A stretch of DNA of 64,000 nucleotides from Terriglobia bacterium (GTDB lineage: Bacteria > Acidobacteriota > Terriglobia > Terriglobales > Acidobacteriaceae): contig JAIQGE010000009.1 in NCBI GenBank assembly GCA_020072815.1, positions 1 through 64,000 on the forward strand, read 5' to 3'. The position numbers were made by a program, and so were the translations under genes. This document shows positions 17,801-26,953 of the stretch, one piece after another (position 1 is the first letter of the stretch; each line of letters starts with the position of its first letter). The notes under the pieces were generated by a model that did not search any database, was not told the origin of the DNA, and saw nothing but the letters and a program-made list of their open reading frames with translations.

Positions 17801-20266
17801 GCCGGGATTGGCGGCATACGCCCGGCTGAAGCTTTCGGTAAGCTGGCCCATCTGCGCGATGAAGCGCTTCTGGTAGCGCTGGGCATACTCCGCGTACTTG
17901 GTCTGGGGCACGCTCCGGCCAAACTCGGTTTCAAACTTGTTGGCAGAAACGATTTCCGTGGCGGAGAACAGCGCGCGGGCGGCACGGTCATGCTGGTCAG
18001 CTTTTTCCTTTTCCACCGGCTCCACGATCTCCGACATGCCAATGGAGTGGATCTCATAGCGCGGTTTCAATACTTCCTGTTCCAGATAAAAGAACACTTT
18101 GGCGAAACCCGGCTGCTTTTCCGCCAGCGCGAACACGGCTTCATCCACCACCTGCAATCCCAGCGCCGCATGGACGCCTTCCCCTTTCGCATTGGTTACG
18201 CGGAAGCGAATGCGAGCGTCCGCACCCGGCTTGTAGACCGGAGCATCGGACACGGCTTCAATCTTCAGTTCGTCCGCGGGTTGCACGAACACCAGCCGGT
18301 GGTCGCCCACGGGGCGCGCGTCGCGGCCAAAGAGGTAAGCGCTGAAGTCCACCGTGCCGGCCATCTCCGGCGTCGCCGCCAGCGTGAGCTCGGCCTGGCC
18401 GTTTTCAATGTCCAGGTCGCGAGTGAGTACGGTTTGCCCGTCTTTCACAATGTCCACGTAGGCCGTGCCGCGCTTTTTGGTGGAAAAGACCTTGAGATCA
18501 ATACGGTCGCCGGCGCGATAGACCGCGCGCTCCGTACGCAAGAGAATCTGGTCTTCGCCCGTGCGGGTCTGCAGCGCGACTTTGCTCTGCGCCTGGTTCC
18601 CTTCCTTGTCCGATGCTTCCACTTCGATCTTGTCCGTTCCCGCGCCGGGTGTAATGCGGACCACCGCAACTCCGCCTTCGTCCGTGGTTGCGCGCACGCT
18701 GACGTTCCCCGCCGCATGGACTCTCACGTCAGCGACGGCGGGCGTGCCGTCAGCATAAGAAGTAAGGATGAAAACCTGGTTTTCCAGGTTGGGAACCAGC
18801 GTTCCGCCTTCGGGAATCGCCGTGACCAGCAAAGGCGAGTCGCTCACCGTGATGGGTTCGCCGCGGCTCTCCGAGTGGGCCGCTGAGTCCTTCACCGTGG
18901 CTTCCACCAGCACGCGCGCCAGACCGTTGTTGAGCGGGCGTCCGGCAAAATAGCTAGGCAGCCGCAGGTCGAAATGGTATGCGCCCTCGGCATCGGTCTT
19001 GCCCTGCACGGACCCGACTTCGAACTGCGCAACGTCCATGCCGGAGGCTTTCACCGTGACTTCAGCGCCATCCACCGGCTTGCCAAAGAAGTAGTTGGCG
19101 CGAACGGTCCCGGTCACGTGGTCGCCGGGACGGTAGCCGCGCTTGGCTTTCTTGTCCTTACCGGCGGAATCTTTGCCGCCGAAGTCAATTGCCACTTTGA
19201 ATTTCGGAAGAACGTATTTCTCAACGTTGATGGCGATCTCCGCCGTGTTCGCGGGACCGGCTTCCGATTCGCCCATGATGGCGCGGAGATGATAAGTCCC
19301 CAGGTTGACTTCGTCGGCCAGCGCGAACTCCGCCGATGCAACGCCAAACTTGCTGGTCGCTGTGGCTTTCTTGAAGACCTTGTTGCCGCGAGAATCTTCC
19401 ACCTCAAAGGTCAGTTTGCGCGTGGCCGCAGCGTCATGATTGCTCCGGTCCAGCGCCAGCGCGCGCGCGTGGATGATCTGGCCCGGCTGGTAGATGGGCT
19501 TTTCCGTGGTGAGAAGAATTGAAACCTTATCTTCCAGACGCACCTGCTGGGTGAATTCGGTGGAACCGATCGGGGTGTCCACGGCGTAGCGCAGTTGGTA
19601 GGTGCCGACGAGTCCGGCGGGAAAACGGAATTGTGCTTCCGTGGTCCCGCGCCGGTTCAGCGGCCCGGTAAAGAGCACTTGCGGTTTCTGCGAGGACGCG
19701 AGCAACTCAACCCGCACCGCGCCCCGGCCGCCGATGAGTTCATTCTTCGAATCGGTAACAATGACGCGCACCGCCGCCGGGCCCCCGGTCAAGTAAGACT
19801 GCTGGCCAAGAATGTGGACCACCGGCGTCCTCAGGATTTGCGAAATGGACTCGGTGCCTTCCATCGTCGCAGTTTGCTTGTTGTCGCTGCCGTCAGTGTA
19901 GGTAAAGCTGTAGCGCATGCGGTCCCAGACCAGATCATCCAGAGGCAGAGGCTTCTCCAGCTTGATCTCCTGCTGCCAGCGTCCCTTGCCTTCGAAGACT
20001 TCCACGCTGCGCTCGGCGCGTCCCAGCACGGCGTCTTCGGGGTCCAGGACTTCCAGCGTCAGCCGGCCGGCGCCGGGGTGCGCGGCCTGGTAAGGAATGG
20101 TCACGCGCAGAATGCCGTGCGAGTAGGTGGCCACGGCGGAGGGGCCGCTGGCTGCGTAAAAAGGCTCCACCAGCATGAAGGCCGCGGCCGTGGCGGCGAT
20201 GATGATCACTGCGGTCAAAGGAAGCCAAAAACTTGTTGAGCGTTTGCGTTGTTCGGTCACTTTCAT
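14897..20266 (-). CDS. alpha-2-macroglobulin family protein with thioester motif
   Basis: 1789 residues. An N-terminal hydrophobic segment (residues 13-32) should anchor or export it. Several macroglobulin-type beta domains follow. About residues 930-1010 form an inserted carboxypeptidase-regulatory-like fold (GTAVDQWGGALERAGVKV ... GLPPGEYQVEV). The alpha-2-macroglobulin core carries the thioester PGGCFEQ with Cys1305 and Gln1308. The C-terminus ends in an alpha/alpha toroid and a receptor-like domain. Such proteins trap proteases in the periplasm by covalent thioester capture. The usual neighbour PbpC is absent here, so it belongs to the stand-alone group. Confidence 0.87.
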   Translation of the reverse strand: MKVTEQRKRSTSFWLPLTAVIIIAATAAAFMLVEPFYAASGPSAVATYSHGILRVTIPYQAAHPGAGRLTLEVLDPEDAVLGRAERSVEVFEGKGRWQQEIKLEKPLPLDDLVWDRMRYSFTYTDGSDNKQTATMEGTESISQILRTPVVHILGQQSYLTGGPAAVRVIVTDSKNELIGGRGAVRVELLASSQKPQVLFTGPLNRRGTTEAQFRFPAGLVGTYQLRYAVDTPIGSTEFTQQVRLEDKVSILLTTEKPIYQPGQIIHARALALDRSNHDAAATRKLTFEVEDSRGNKVFKKATATSKFGVASAEFALADEVNLGTYHLRAIMGESEAGPANTAEIAINVEKYVLPKFKVAIDFGGKDSAGKDKKAKRGYRPGDHVTGTVRANYFFGKPVDGAEVTVKASGMDVAQFEVGSVQGKTDAEGAYHFDLRLPSYFAGRPLNNGLARVLVEATVKDSAAHSESRGEPITVSDSPLLVTAIPEGGTLVPNLENQVFILTSYADGTPAVADVRVHAAGNVSVRATTDEGGVAVVRITPGAGTDKIEVEASDKEGNQAQSKVALQTRTGEDQILLRTERAVYRAGDRIDLKVFSTKKRGTAYVDIVKDGQTVLTRDLDIENGQAELTLAATPEMAGTVDFSAYLFGRDARPVGDHRLVFVQPADELKIEAVSDAPVYKPGADARIRFRVTNAKGEGVHAALGLQVVDEAVFALAEKQPGFAKVFFYLEQEVLKPRYEIHSIGMSEIVEPVEKEKADQHDRAARALFSATEIVSANKFETEFGRSVPQTKYAEYAQRYQKRFIAQMGQLTESFSRAYAANPGEKDTAKIINSVARSGGAELRDAWNTPVRIEPVSWARESYFTARSAGPDKQFDTGDDFGMYLEVRRRKVVGHKSSGASAMDLNIEHDRGPFNGRAEISGTAVDQWGGALERAGVKVREGATGRIRMAFANAEGRFSVTGLPPGEYQVEVVSPSGTVTKNFKLEARDRAVLAVCIRQESDGIAVTVNKEMGMLTEIRPGNGRGFGGVFDARGGGERDRMDFAVMKAMPAPMAANAPREQVAVNAAVSTVTVAKDEPASGGARARSYFPEALYINPEIITDDDGRASIVIPMADSITTWRMAMIASTQHGALGSATSSIKVFQDFFVDLDLPVTLTQGDRVSIPVAVYNYSGARGDVHLQLQADDWFGLVDDVAEKNVAVESDRVGGSQFTLEAKRIGKFKLTLSARMKGGAGRADIVVREIEIIPNGREQNLVFNGRLETSVRHEVNFPATSVPDASKIFVRLYPGPLSQVIEGMDSLLRMPGGCFEQTSSSTYPNVLALDYMKRTKKLTPEVHAKAEGFIANGYQRLLTFEVAGGGFSWFGNAPANKILTSYGLMEFSDMSKVHDVDPKLIPRTQQWLAAQQQADGSWKPDTQFINEGATNRYNNDVLRITAYIAWSLENTGFQGPAVEKAKQFIANNMGSKAKPDSYTLAVVANFAADYGKDRDFTRQAMQLLLDARTEKDEQAWWTSEETGVYATGASASVETTGLAVQALLKWGQSSNTARKALAYIAAKKDASGTWGTTQATIMALRALLLATEKGAADVRGTLEVLLNGKPVQKLTLTPENNDLLHQFAFKGESSGANTVEVRFEGKGGLAYQVVGRYFLPWDKQPDSEPLSIEVAYDRTRLAQDDIATATATIKNNLGKPANMVMVDLGIPPGFDLLSEDLQAYQETSAGLKSGRLEKFTQTATQAILYFDSFAPHDTVTLRFRLRAKYPIRARTFQSRVYEYYDPDVNSVARPVQMEVRQR

Positions 20267-20690
20267 CTGTCATCTCCACTGACGCTGCTTGCTTGAACTC
20301 GTGTGGAGAACGTGGCGATGAAGGCTTCTTGCGGGCACGTGCACGCAGTCCAACGCAAATAAATAAATTAATTCGGCGGAACTTTTTTCGCGTGTCGGGA
20401 TTGTGAATTCGGCGGGTTTGTATCCGCTACAAGCATCATGGGAAATGCGCCTTGACGCCGCGTCGTCTCGAGTGACGGATGTTCGGTTCCACGACATCAT
20501 TCTCCACGACCGGGTTGCGAGAGTTGGATTGTCAAAGGAACACGTCCCGCTGCGGAGTCAGCGACGGCTTGGAGCGCTTGGTCGAATCGTGTAAGGGCTC
20601 TTCCTTAATCTCTTACTTTTACAAGAGAAGTTGCGTCAACAGAATGAAGAGTTTGAGGCGGCTCCAGAGGCGACAATAGGGCCCTCGCAT
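20267..20690. other. intergenic region between divergent genes
   Basis: This gap separates the alpha-2-macroglobulin gene from the small secreted protein. It holds an AT-rich patch (20358-20395) that could contain the macroglobulin promoter. I see no gene or RNA family in it. Confidence 0.5.
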
Positions 20691-20723
20691 TAATTGCGGC
20701 TTAATCTGGTTCTAATCTGCTGC
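20691..20723 (+). promoter_or_regulatory. three TAAT direct repeats with 11-bp period
   Basis: TAATTGCGGCT, TAATCTGGTTC and TAATCTGCTGC start at 20691, 20702 and 20713, exactly 11 bases apart. A matching triplet precedes the paralogous gene at 30533. Direct repeats at 11-bp spacing are how PhoB/OmpR-type response regulators bind one face of DNA (established). That this is such a site is inference. It ends about 65 bases before the ATG. Confidence 0.65.
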
Positions 20724-20787
20724 TGCGATCCTTATGCATCTGCCAGACACCGGCGAAAGCTGTGGCTGGCCAAAGCAAACAACGCCA

Positions 20788-21099
20788 ATGTTTACTTTTC
20801 GCCAAAAATCGTTCTTGAACGCCATCCTCGGGCTCGCCCTCCTGTTCGCCGGCGGGGCGAATTTCTTCACCGTATCCGTGGATGCCGATGATGATGAAGA
20901 CACTCCGCCGATTGTTGTAGAACTGAGCTTAGATACCCACAAGAAAATACCGTCGGTGGTCAAAGCCGATCCGCAGCACCGGCAGACCGAGTGTACCTGC
21001 ACCGAATCATCGCAGCACATGATGAAGTCGCTAGACTGCCAGCCCGTCCCCGGACCTGGCAAGGGCTCGCCTGAGCTCCTGGTACCTCTCCGAACGTAA
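20788..21099 (+). CDS. small exported protein, paralogue A
   Basis: A 103-residue protein with a hydrophobic export segment (FLNAILGLALLFAGGANFF). A conserved acidic/Pro block, DADDDEDTPPIVVEL, follows, and it ends in ELLVPLRT. The protein at 30533-30853 has the same three parts in the same order, so both are real and start at the equivalent ATG. No family is known to me. A CTCTESSQH motif in the variable middle contains two Cys. Together with its paralogue it brackets the peroxidase cluster. No strong ribosome site is visible. Confidence 0.68.
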   Translation: MFTFRQKSFLNAILGLALLFAGGANFFTVSVDADDDEDTPPIVVELSLDTHKKIPSVVKADPQHRQTECTCTESSQHMMKSLDCQPVPGPGKGSPELLVPLRT

Positions 21100-21396
21100 G
21101 TCTCCAACCTAACTCTCTCTTAATCTTGCCGAATTCTATTGCTGGTGCAGGACTTTGTGTTCTGGCACCTGCCAATGAGTTTGGGCGACTCCGGTTCAGC
21201 TTGCGCCTGTGTGCGCCGGCCAAACCTTGCGCGGCCAAAGCCGCGCCGGAAAATCAGCAACTTTCGCTTGGTTCGAATTCGTCTCTCGCTTCCGCGCGTG
21301 TGTGCCCGCGCGGGTAGCTGAGCCGTGTCCGCGCCGAGCCTCACAAAAAACACCACACCCACTCGCGCCACAGTGGCTTGAAGGAGCTTGAAAACA

Positions 21397-24168
21397 ATGA
21401 CGCGGTATGAGCATGCACAAAAAACTTCCGTAACAGGCGCAACTTCCAGGAGCAGTAGCAAGACGTCTGCGTCCGGAACCAGCCTGCGCTTTTCCCGGCC
21501 CCTGGTCGTTCTGCGGATCTCCGCTTTGGTCGTCACGATTGTTGTCGCGCTGGGTTATTACAGTCACGTGCGGGCGCAGGAGGGCAACCGTCCCGGCCTC
21601 ATCGTACTGCCATTGCGCCCCGTTGCTCCGCTTTCAACCGTCACAGTGCCTCCGGTCTTTGGCATTGAAGGCATCGTCGCGGACAAGACTGCGGCCATCC
21701 AACTGGGCAAAGCTTTGTTCTGGGACATGCAGGCAGGCAGCGACGATGCCCAGGCCTGCGCCAGTTGCCATTTCAACGCCGGCGCTGACAGCCGTCCTGC
21801 CAACCAGATCAATCCCGGGCAGGCCGGCGGCGATAACGCTTTTCAAATGGGTCCGCAAGTGGGCGGCGTCACCGGCCCGAACTACATTCCCAACCCTGGC
21901 TCACCGGGAGCGGGCTTCGGCGGATATCACGACGGCGATTTCCCTTTTCACAAGCTGTCCAATGCCGACAATCGGATGACCGTACTCTCCGACCTGAACG
22001 ATGTGGCCGGCTCACAGGGCGTATTCCCCACGCGCATGGACCAGGTGGTGGTTTCGGTGACGAATCCTCCCGCTCCCTCGCCCACACCCACGCCGTCGCC
22101 TACGCCGGTACCCGGCGCGGGTGGCCGCGACGGCGCGTGCAACGAGATGGAGCGCGATGACCACGATGGTCCGGGAATGACGCGCACTCCCACCGGAGTG
22201 GGATCGCCCGGACGCCAGCTGAAAGGTGCCGGCAGCAACAACAGTGGCAGCTCACGATGCTCCGGCGGCAGCTTGGCGGTTTCATCGCGCGGCGCCCAGG
22301 CGCCCAGTGTGAGGCCGTCCAGCGTTACTTCGAAATCCCAGGTGGTTGGAAGCTCCACCAGCGTGGAGATGAGCACCTCAGTACCCGATCCGGTGTTTTC
22401 TTATCCTGACCCCGCCAACCCCGGCGCCCGCATCAACACGCGCCGGACCACAGGACGCAACACGCCCAGTGTGGTCAACGCGGCTTTCAACTTCAGAAAC
22501 TTCTGGGACGGCCGCGCGCAGAACCTCTGCAATGGAATCAATCCTTTCGGCGCCCGGGAAAAGAACTCCCATCTGGTGGTGGTCGGCCTGGACGGCAAGC
22601 TTTCCAACGCGCTTGTCGCCATGAAGAACTCGGCGCTTTGCTCGCAGGCGCTCGGTCCCATTCTCAATGGAGTGGAAATGTCCCCTGACGGACGCGATTT
22701 CCATCAAGTTGGCAGGAAGTTGCTCAATCGCACTCCGCTGGCCAAGCAGATGGTGGACGCCACGGACAGCGTTCTCGGAGCGATGTCCAGCGCGCCGCAG
22801 CCAGGGCTCAACACTTCTTACCAGGCGCTGATCCAGAAGGCCTTCGCGCCGGAATGGTGGCAGTTCGCTGACCAACTATGCATCGCCGGCGATGGCAGCA
22901 TCGCGGCAACGCTGACCGCCGCGAGCAGTTCCTGTCCTGCGGGCAGCCAGGCGTACAGCCAGATGGAAAACAATTTCTCGCTGTTTTGGGGAGTCGCCAT
23001 CCAGATGTACGAAAGCACGCTGATCGCTGACCAGACTCCGCTGGACAAGTATCTGGAACAGCAGAAGACGTACTCGCTGGTGGGCGACAGCAAGACCCAG
23101 CAATTCACCATCCAGCTTGCACCCAATGTTGATCCGAACACCGTCTCGGTCATCGAACTGAACCCGCACAACGACTTCAGCGACTCGGACGTTTACGCGT
23201 TCGACGACGGCTACGGCGGCGTGTTGGGAGAAGGTCTCACGCAGGCCAGCATCAACTACTCCACCGGCGTGCTGACCGTGTTCTTTGACGTTCCGCCCAA
23301 GGCGGCGTTCCCCATCAAGATCAACTACTCGGTGGGACCCACGCCGCTCACTCCGGCACAGCTGCGCGGCTTCCTGCTCTTCCAGACCAAAGGCCGTTGC
23401 GTGGTTTGTCACGGCGGTCCGGAGCTTTCCAACGCCGCGGTGGACACGGTTGGCCCCAACCCGCTGGAGCGCATGGTCATGGGCGACCTGGGCGTCCGGG
23501 TGTATGACACCGGTTACTACCACATCGGCGTGCGTCCGGGCGTGGAGGACGCGGGCCTGGCCGGCTCTGATCCGGTGGCCGGTCTCCCGCTCTCGCATGG
23601 TGAATTCACGCGGCAGCGCGTTTGCAACGATCCTTCGTTGACGCTGATGATCCCCGGCCGTCCCGGTGACGGCATCACGCAAGCGCCGCTCACTTGCAAC
23701 GACGACATTGCGCGTACCGGGTTCTTCAAGGCGCCGCAGTTACGCAACGTCGCGCTCACCGCGCCTTACTTCCACAACGGCAGCCAGCTCACGCTGGAAC
23801 AAGTGGTGGAGTTCTACAACCGCGGCGGCGACTTCAACCAAGGCGCCGAGCTTTCCATCATGGACCCGGACATTGATCGCATCGGACTCACCTTGCAAGA
23901 GAAACAAGACCTGGTGGACTTCCTGCGCAATGGCTTGACCGACCCGCGAACGGTTGCTCAGTCCGCGCCGTTCGACCACCCGGCCTTGGTCCTGCCTAAC
24001 GGCCACGCGATGGCTTCCAACGGATACCCCGTGGTGAACGATCCACAGCGTCCGGGCCAGGCCGTTGACAACCACATGCAGCTTCCGGCGACCGGAGCAC
24101 AGGGCGGCCAGCCCATGAAAACTTTCCTGGAGAACCTGGTGGGGGTGAGAAATGCACGGCCCAACTGA
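21397..24168 (+). CDS. MauG/cytochrome-c-peroxidase-like diheme protein
   Basis: About 923 residues, exported through an N-terminal hydrophobic helix (near residues 36-55). There are two heme sites: CASCH at residues 121-125 and CVVCH at 668-672. The C-terminal half shows the peroxidase-family phrases FFKAPQLRNVALTAPYFHNGS and a distal YNRGGDFN. The two hemes are separated by about 540 residues, much more than in ordinary diheme peroxidases. The extra sequence includes a Pro/Thr-rich spacer and a Gly/Ser-rich low-complexity stretch. Start taken at ATG 21397 with AAGGAG 10 bases before it. Members either reduce H2O2 or oxidise partner proteins (MauG, MbnH); which applies here is unknown. Confidence 0.82.
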   Translation: MTRYEHAQKTSVTGATSRSSSKTSASGTSLRFSRPLVVLRISALVVTIVVALGYYSHVRAQEGNRPGLIVLPLRPVAPLSTVTVPPVFGIEGIVADKTAAIQLGKALFWDMQAGSDDAQACASCHFNAGADSRPANQINPGQAGGDNAFQMGPQVGGVTGPNYIPNPGSPGAGFGGYHDGDFPFHKLSNADNRMTVLSDLNDVAGSQGVFPTRMDQVVVSVTNPPAPSPTPTPSPTPVPGAGGRDGACNEMERDDHDGPGMTRTPTGVGSPGRQLKGAGSNNSGSSRCSGGSLAVSSRGAQAPSVRPSSVTSKSQVVGSSTSVEMSTSVPDPVFSYPDPANPGARINTRRTTGRNTPSVVNAAFNFRNFWDGRAQNLCNGINPFGAREKNSHLVVVGLDGKLSNALVAMKNSALCSQALGPILNGVEMSPDGRDFHQVGRKLLNRTPLAKQMVDATDSVLGAMSSAPQPGLNTSYQALIQKAFAPEWWQFADQLCIAGDGSIAATLTAASSSCPAGSQAYSQMENNFSLFWGVAIQMYESTLIADQTPLDKYLEQQKTYSLVGDSKTQQFTIQLAPNVDPNTVSVIELNPHNDFSDSDVYAFDDGYGGVLGEGLTQASINYSTGVLTVFFDVPPKAAFPIKINYSVGPTPLTPAQLRGFLLFQTKGRCVVCHGGPELSNAAVDTVGPNPLERMVMGDLGVRVYDTGYYHIGVRPGVEDAGLAGSDPVAGLPLSHGEFTRQRVCNDPSLTLMIPGRPGDGITQAPLTCNDDIARTGFFKAPQLRNVALTAPYFHNGSQLTLEQVVEFYNRGGDFNQGAELSIMDPDIDRIGLTLQEKQDLVDFLRNGLTDPRTVAQSAPFDHPALVLPNGHAMASNGYPVVNDPQRPGQAVDNHMQLPATGAQGGQPMKTFLENLVGVRNARPN

Positions 24169-24259
24169 CCCGCACGCAGCGAAACAGGAGCGCAAGACCA
24201 CGAAATCAGAGCAGCACAAACCTTGGGAAACCAGCAGTACGACGGAAGGAGTCTTTAAC

Positions 24260-26833
24260 ATGAGGGCGTTTCAAAAAAGCAAAGGTATCTTCAGTTTTGC
24301 AGGTGTTGTAGTGCTGCTGATGCTCGCTGTAACGGCGACGTCGTGGGCGCAATTCACTGCACCGACGGTCCCCCCAACACCGGCGGTGGTACCTGCACGG
24401 CAAACCATCCCGGCCGGATTCGAGATGACCGGGTTCATCCAGTACGCTTCGGTGGACCAGCTATGTATCCCGAATCCGAACCCCACCCCGGCCAACCCGC
24501 CGAAGCCTGACGGCTGCAAGACGTCCGGCGGCTGGATCCAGGTGAACGGCATGGTCATCCGGGTCCCGGCGAACACCATCGTTCAATTTCCCGCCAACAC
24601 TATTACGTGGGAAGAAGTTTTTGAGTTCAACTCCACCGGAGTTCCCGGCGAAACCGGCATGGCCCTGGCCGACACCGTGCGCTTGCCTGGGACCTATGAA
24701 GCTTCCGTCCAGGGAAACATCGTCAACGGCCAGTACATCTCCGGGTTGGTTTTCCTCTCACAGCAGTCGTTGATGGGCTTCCAGGGCTTCATCGAAGGCT
24801 TTGACTACACCAACGGCATCGCCATCGTGAACGGCTATCGCGTACAGATCAACGATCCTGCGGACAAGTTCAGCGCCGGGTACGACGGCTGGAGCAATGC
24901 GGTCACTCCTACGAATCCAACTGGAGCTTCTTTCCTGCAGGATTCGCGTTTCTCGATTGACGAGAACAACCCGACCATCAAGACAGAGACCGCGTATCCG
25001 CTGTGCATACCGCGCGTTGACCCGCTGGTTGGGCCCGACGATCCGCTCTGCCCGCAGAAGAACCGTCCGCGTGACGCTGCCGGCATTCCGCTCAGCATTT
25101 TCACCATGGACCCGGTGATTGATCCGGCCACGGGCTTGCCTCCTGTCAGCTTCAACAGCGATCCGCTGCAACCTCCCACCGATCCCAGGGTGTTTGCTCC
25201 GCTGGAAGTGGGTGACTGGATTGACATCGGCGGCGAACTGCTGCTGGATTCCAAGGGAGCGCCGTACATTCTGGCGCACACCATCACGGCCAACGTGGGC
25301 ATCTTTACTTTCCCTGGAACCGATCCAGCATACGTAGCCATTGACGTGCTGTTGCAAGGCACGGGCGGTGTCGCCAACGCGGCGTTCCCGCAGGAAGCCG
25401 GCATCCGCACTCGCGTGGAAGGCTTCACCACGGACGACTCGCGCGGCGTAGACGTATACGGGATTGACATTGACTGCAATGGCAAACAGACTCCCCGCAT
25501 TCCCTTTTGGGCAGCCAACTTCCCGGTTGATCCCGGACCGCCGAATGGTGCGGTGCGCGGCCGGTGGCGTTGGCGCCCGAACGGCGGCAACTTCCTGCCG
25601 CCGGTCATGGTGATGGGAGCTGCTGTTTCTGGCGGCGTCCAGGCCATTGCTGACCCCACGCTCAACATTTTGACTGAGCAATATCAGGCTCCGAACTTCG
25701 AATTCATCTTCGCGGAAGGTCTGGGCATCGGCGCGGCGCCGGTCACCTTCAACTTCCGCGACATCCCGTTCCTGGTGAATGGCATTGGACCGTGGCCGCC
25801 CGCGGACAATATTCAGCAAGGCGCCATCAGCAACCCCAACGGGTTCTCCAACCAGGTGATCGGCCAGTTGAATCCCTTCCCGGATGCTGACGTGTTGCCC
25901 ACCAGTTGTGTAACCGGCGGCGTAACTGCCACGGCAACCGCGATCGGCAGCTTCTCACCTGCCCCCGGCCCCGTGGCCACTGGAACTCTGGTGACTCTGA
26001 GCTCGGCCGGCAGCAGCCCAGTCAACGGCCCGTTCCTCTGGCAGCAGATCGTCAATCCTGGCGATCCGCTGGTGACCATCACGGGCAAGAACCAGGCAAC
26101 CGCGACGTTCATTGCGCCGGTGGTGGCCTCACCCACCACGCTGACCTTCCAGCTCACGGTTGGAGGCAACAACACGACGATTCCGGCAACCGCCAACGTG
26201 TTTGTGCCGGTCAATACCGCTCCGGCAGGAACACCTCCAGCGGTGACTGCAACCTCAGCTCCGGCGAACCCCGTGGCCAGCGGAGCAGCGGTTACGCTCA
26301 CCGCCAGTTCGATTGATCCTGCGGGCGGTCCGGTCACCTACGTGTTCACCCCGGATGCGGCGGCTGTTGCTGCCGGAATCGTCCTGGGACCGCAGGTGGT
26401 GAATGGCGATGGTTCGGTCAGCGCTTCCTTCACCGCGCCGATCATTCCCACTCTCGCCGGCCCGACGCCGTTTGTCTTCACCGTAGCGGGGACCAGCACC
26501 GCTTCCGGCCTTACCGGCACAACAACCGTCACTGTGATTGTCAATCCGGCAACGGATGTAGTGACGATTACTTCGGTCGTCTACCGCCAGGCCAAAGCGC
26601 GGCTGATCATCAACGTGACTGACGTGACGCCAGGCATCGTGCTGACGGTGACTCTGGACACCATCAATCAGGCCACGGGAGCGCCGTGGACTGGCGTGAT
26701 GGGACCGGCGATTCCAGCGGCGCCGGGAACGTACTCCATCACGTTCTCCAACGTTGACGCGCCGAACCTGGTGACGGTCACCTCCAGCGGAGGTGGCACG
26801 GCTTCATCAGGCATAACCCTGTTACGGCAATAA
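24260..26833 (+). CDS. secreted protein with Ig-like C-terminal repeats
   Basis: About 857 residues. It has a signal peptide (FSFAGVVVLLMLAVTATSWA), a Pro-rich junction, a roughly 500-residue N-terminal part I do not recognise, and then beta-rich Ig-like repeats (from about residue 570) with the signature VTLSSAGSSPVNG and VTLTASSIDPAGGPVTY. I start at ATG 24260 because GGAAGGA precedes it; a longer frame would overlap the peroxidase gene. It lies directly behind the diheme protein, followed by a strong terminator, so it is a plausible partner or substrate of that enzyme. Function unknown. Confidence 0.72.
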   Translation: MRAFQKSKGIFSFAGVVVLLMLAVTATSWAQFTAPTVPPTPAVVPARQTIPAGFEMTGFIQYASVDQLCIPNPNPTPANPPKPDGCKTSGGWIQVNGMVIRVPANTIVQFPANTITWEEVFEFNSTGVPGETGMALADTVRLPGTYEASVQGNIVNGQYISGLVFLSQQSLMGFQGFIEGFDYTNGIAIVNGYRVQINDPADKFSAGYDGWSNAVTPTNPTGASFLQDSRFSIDENNPTIKTETAYPLCIPRVDPLVGPDDPLCPQKNRPRDAAGIPLSIFTMDPVIDPATGLPPVSFNSDPLQPPTDPRVFAPLEVGDWIDIGGELLLDSKGAPYILAHTITANVGIFTFPGTDPAYVAIDVLLQGTGGVANAAFPQEAGIRTRVEGFTTDDSRGVDVYGIDIDCNGKQTPRIPFWAANFPVDPGPPNGAVRGRWRWRPNGGNFLPPVMVMGAAVSGGVQAIADPTLNILTEQYQAPNFEFIFAEGLGIGAAPVTFNFRDIPFLVNGIGPWPPADNIQQGAISNPNGFSNQVIGQLNPFPDADVLPTSCVTGGVTATATAIGSFSPAPGPVATGTLVTLSSAGSSPVNGPFLWQQIVNPGDPLVTITGKNQATATFIAPVVASPTTLTFQLTVGGNNTTIPATANVFVPVNTAPAGTPPAVTATSAPANPVASGAAVTLTASSIDPAGGPVTYVFTPDAAAVAAGIVLGPQVVNGDGSVSASFTAPIIPTLAGPTPFVFTVAGTSTASGLTGTTTVTVIVNPATDVVTITSVVYRQAKARLIINVTDVTPGIVLTVTLDTINQATGAPWTGVMGPAIPAAPGTYSITFSNVDAPNLVTVTSSGGGTASSGITLLRQ

Positions 26834-26841
26834 ACCAACCC

Positions 26842-26874
26842 GGCTGCCGGGCATTTGCCCGGCAGCCTTTTTTT
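26842..26874 (+). terminator. strong intrinsic terminator
   Basis: GGCTGCCGGG-CATTTG-CCCGGCAGCC is a perfect 10-bp stem followed by seven T. It lies 8 bases past the stop at 26833 and should end the diheme/Ig-like transcript. Confidence 0.88.
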
Positions 26875-26953
26875 ACCATCCGCTTCGCGCCACCTTACTC
26901 CGGGTACGGAGGCCAGGAGCGGGACGGCACCAAAAAGAAAAGAGGAACTAAAA

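Noticed and set aside
21110-21127. A further TAAC/TAAT pair 11 bases apart upstream of the diheme gene
   Set aside because: Only two units, one with a changed core, and 270 bases from the start codon. Too weak to list as a site.
24758-25819. A 353-codon frame on the minus strand
   Set aside because: It is antisense to the Ig-like secreted protein, which has a signal peptide and ribosome site.
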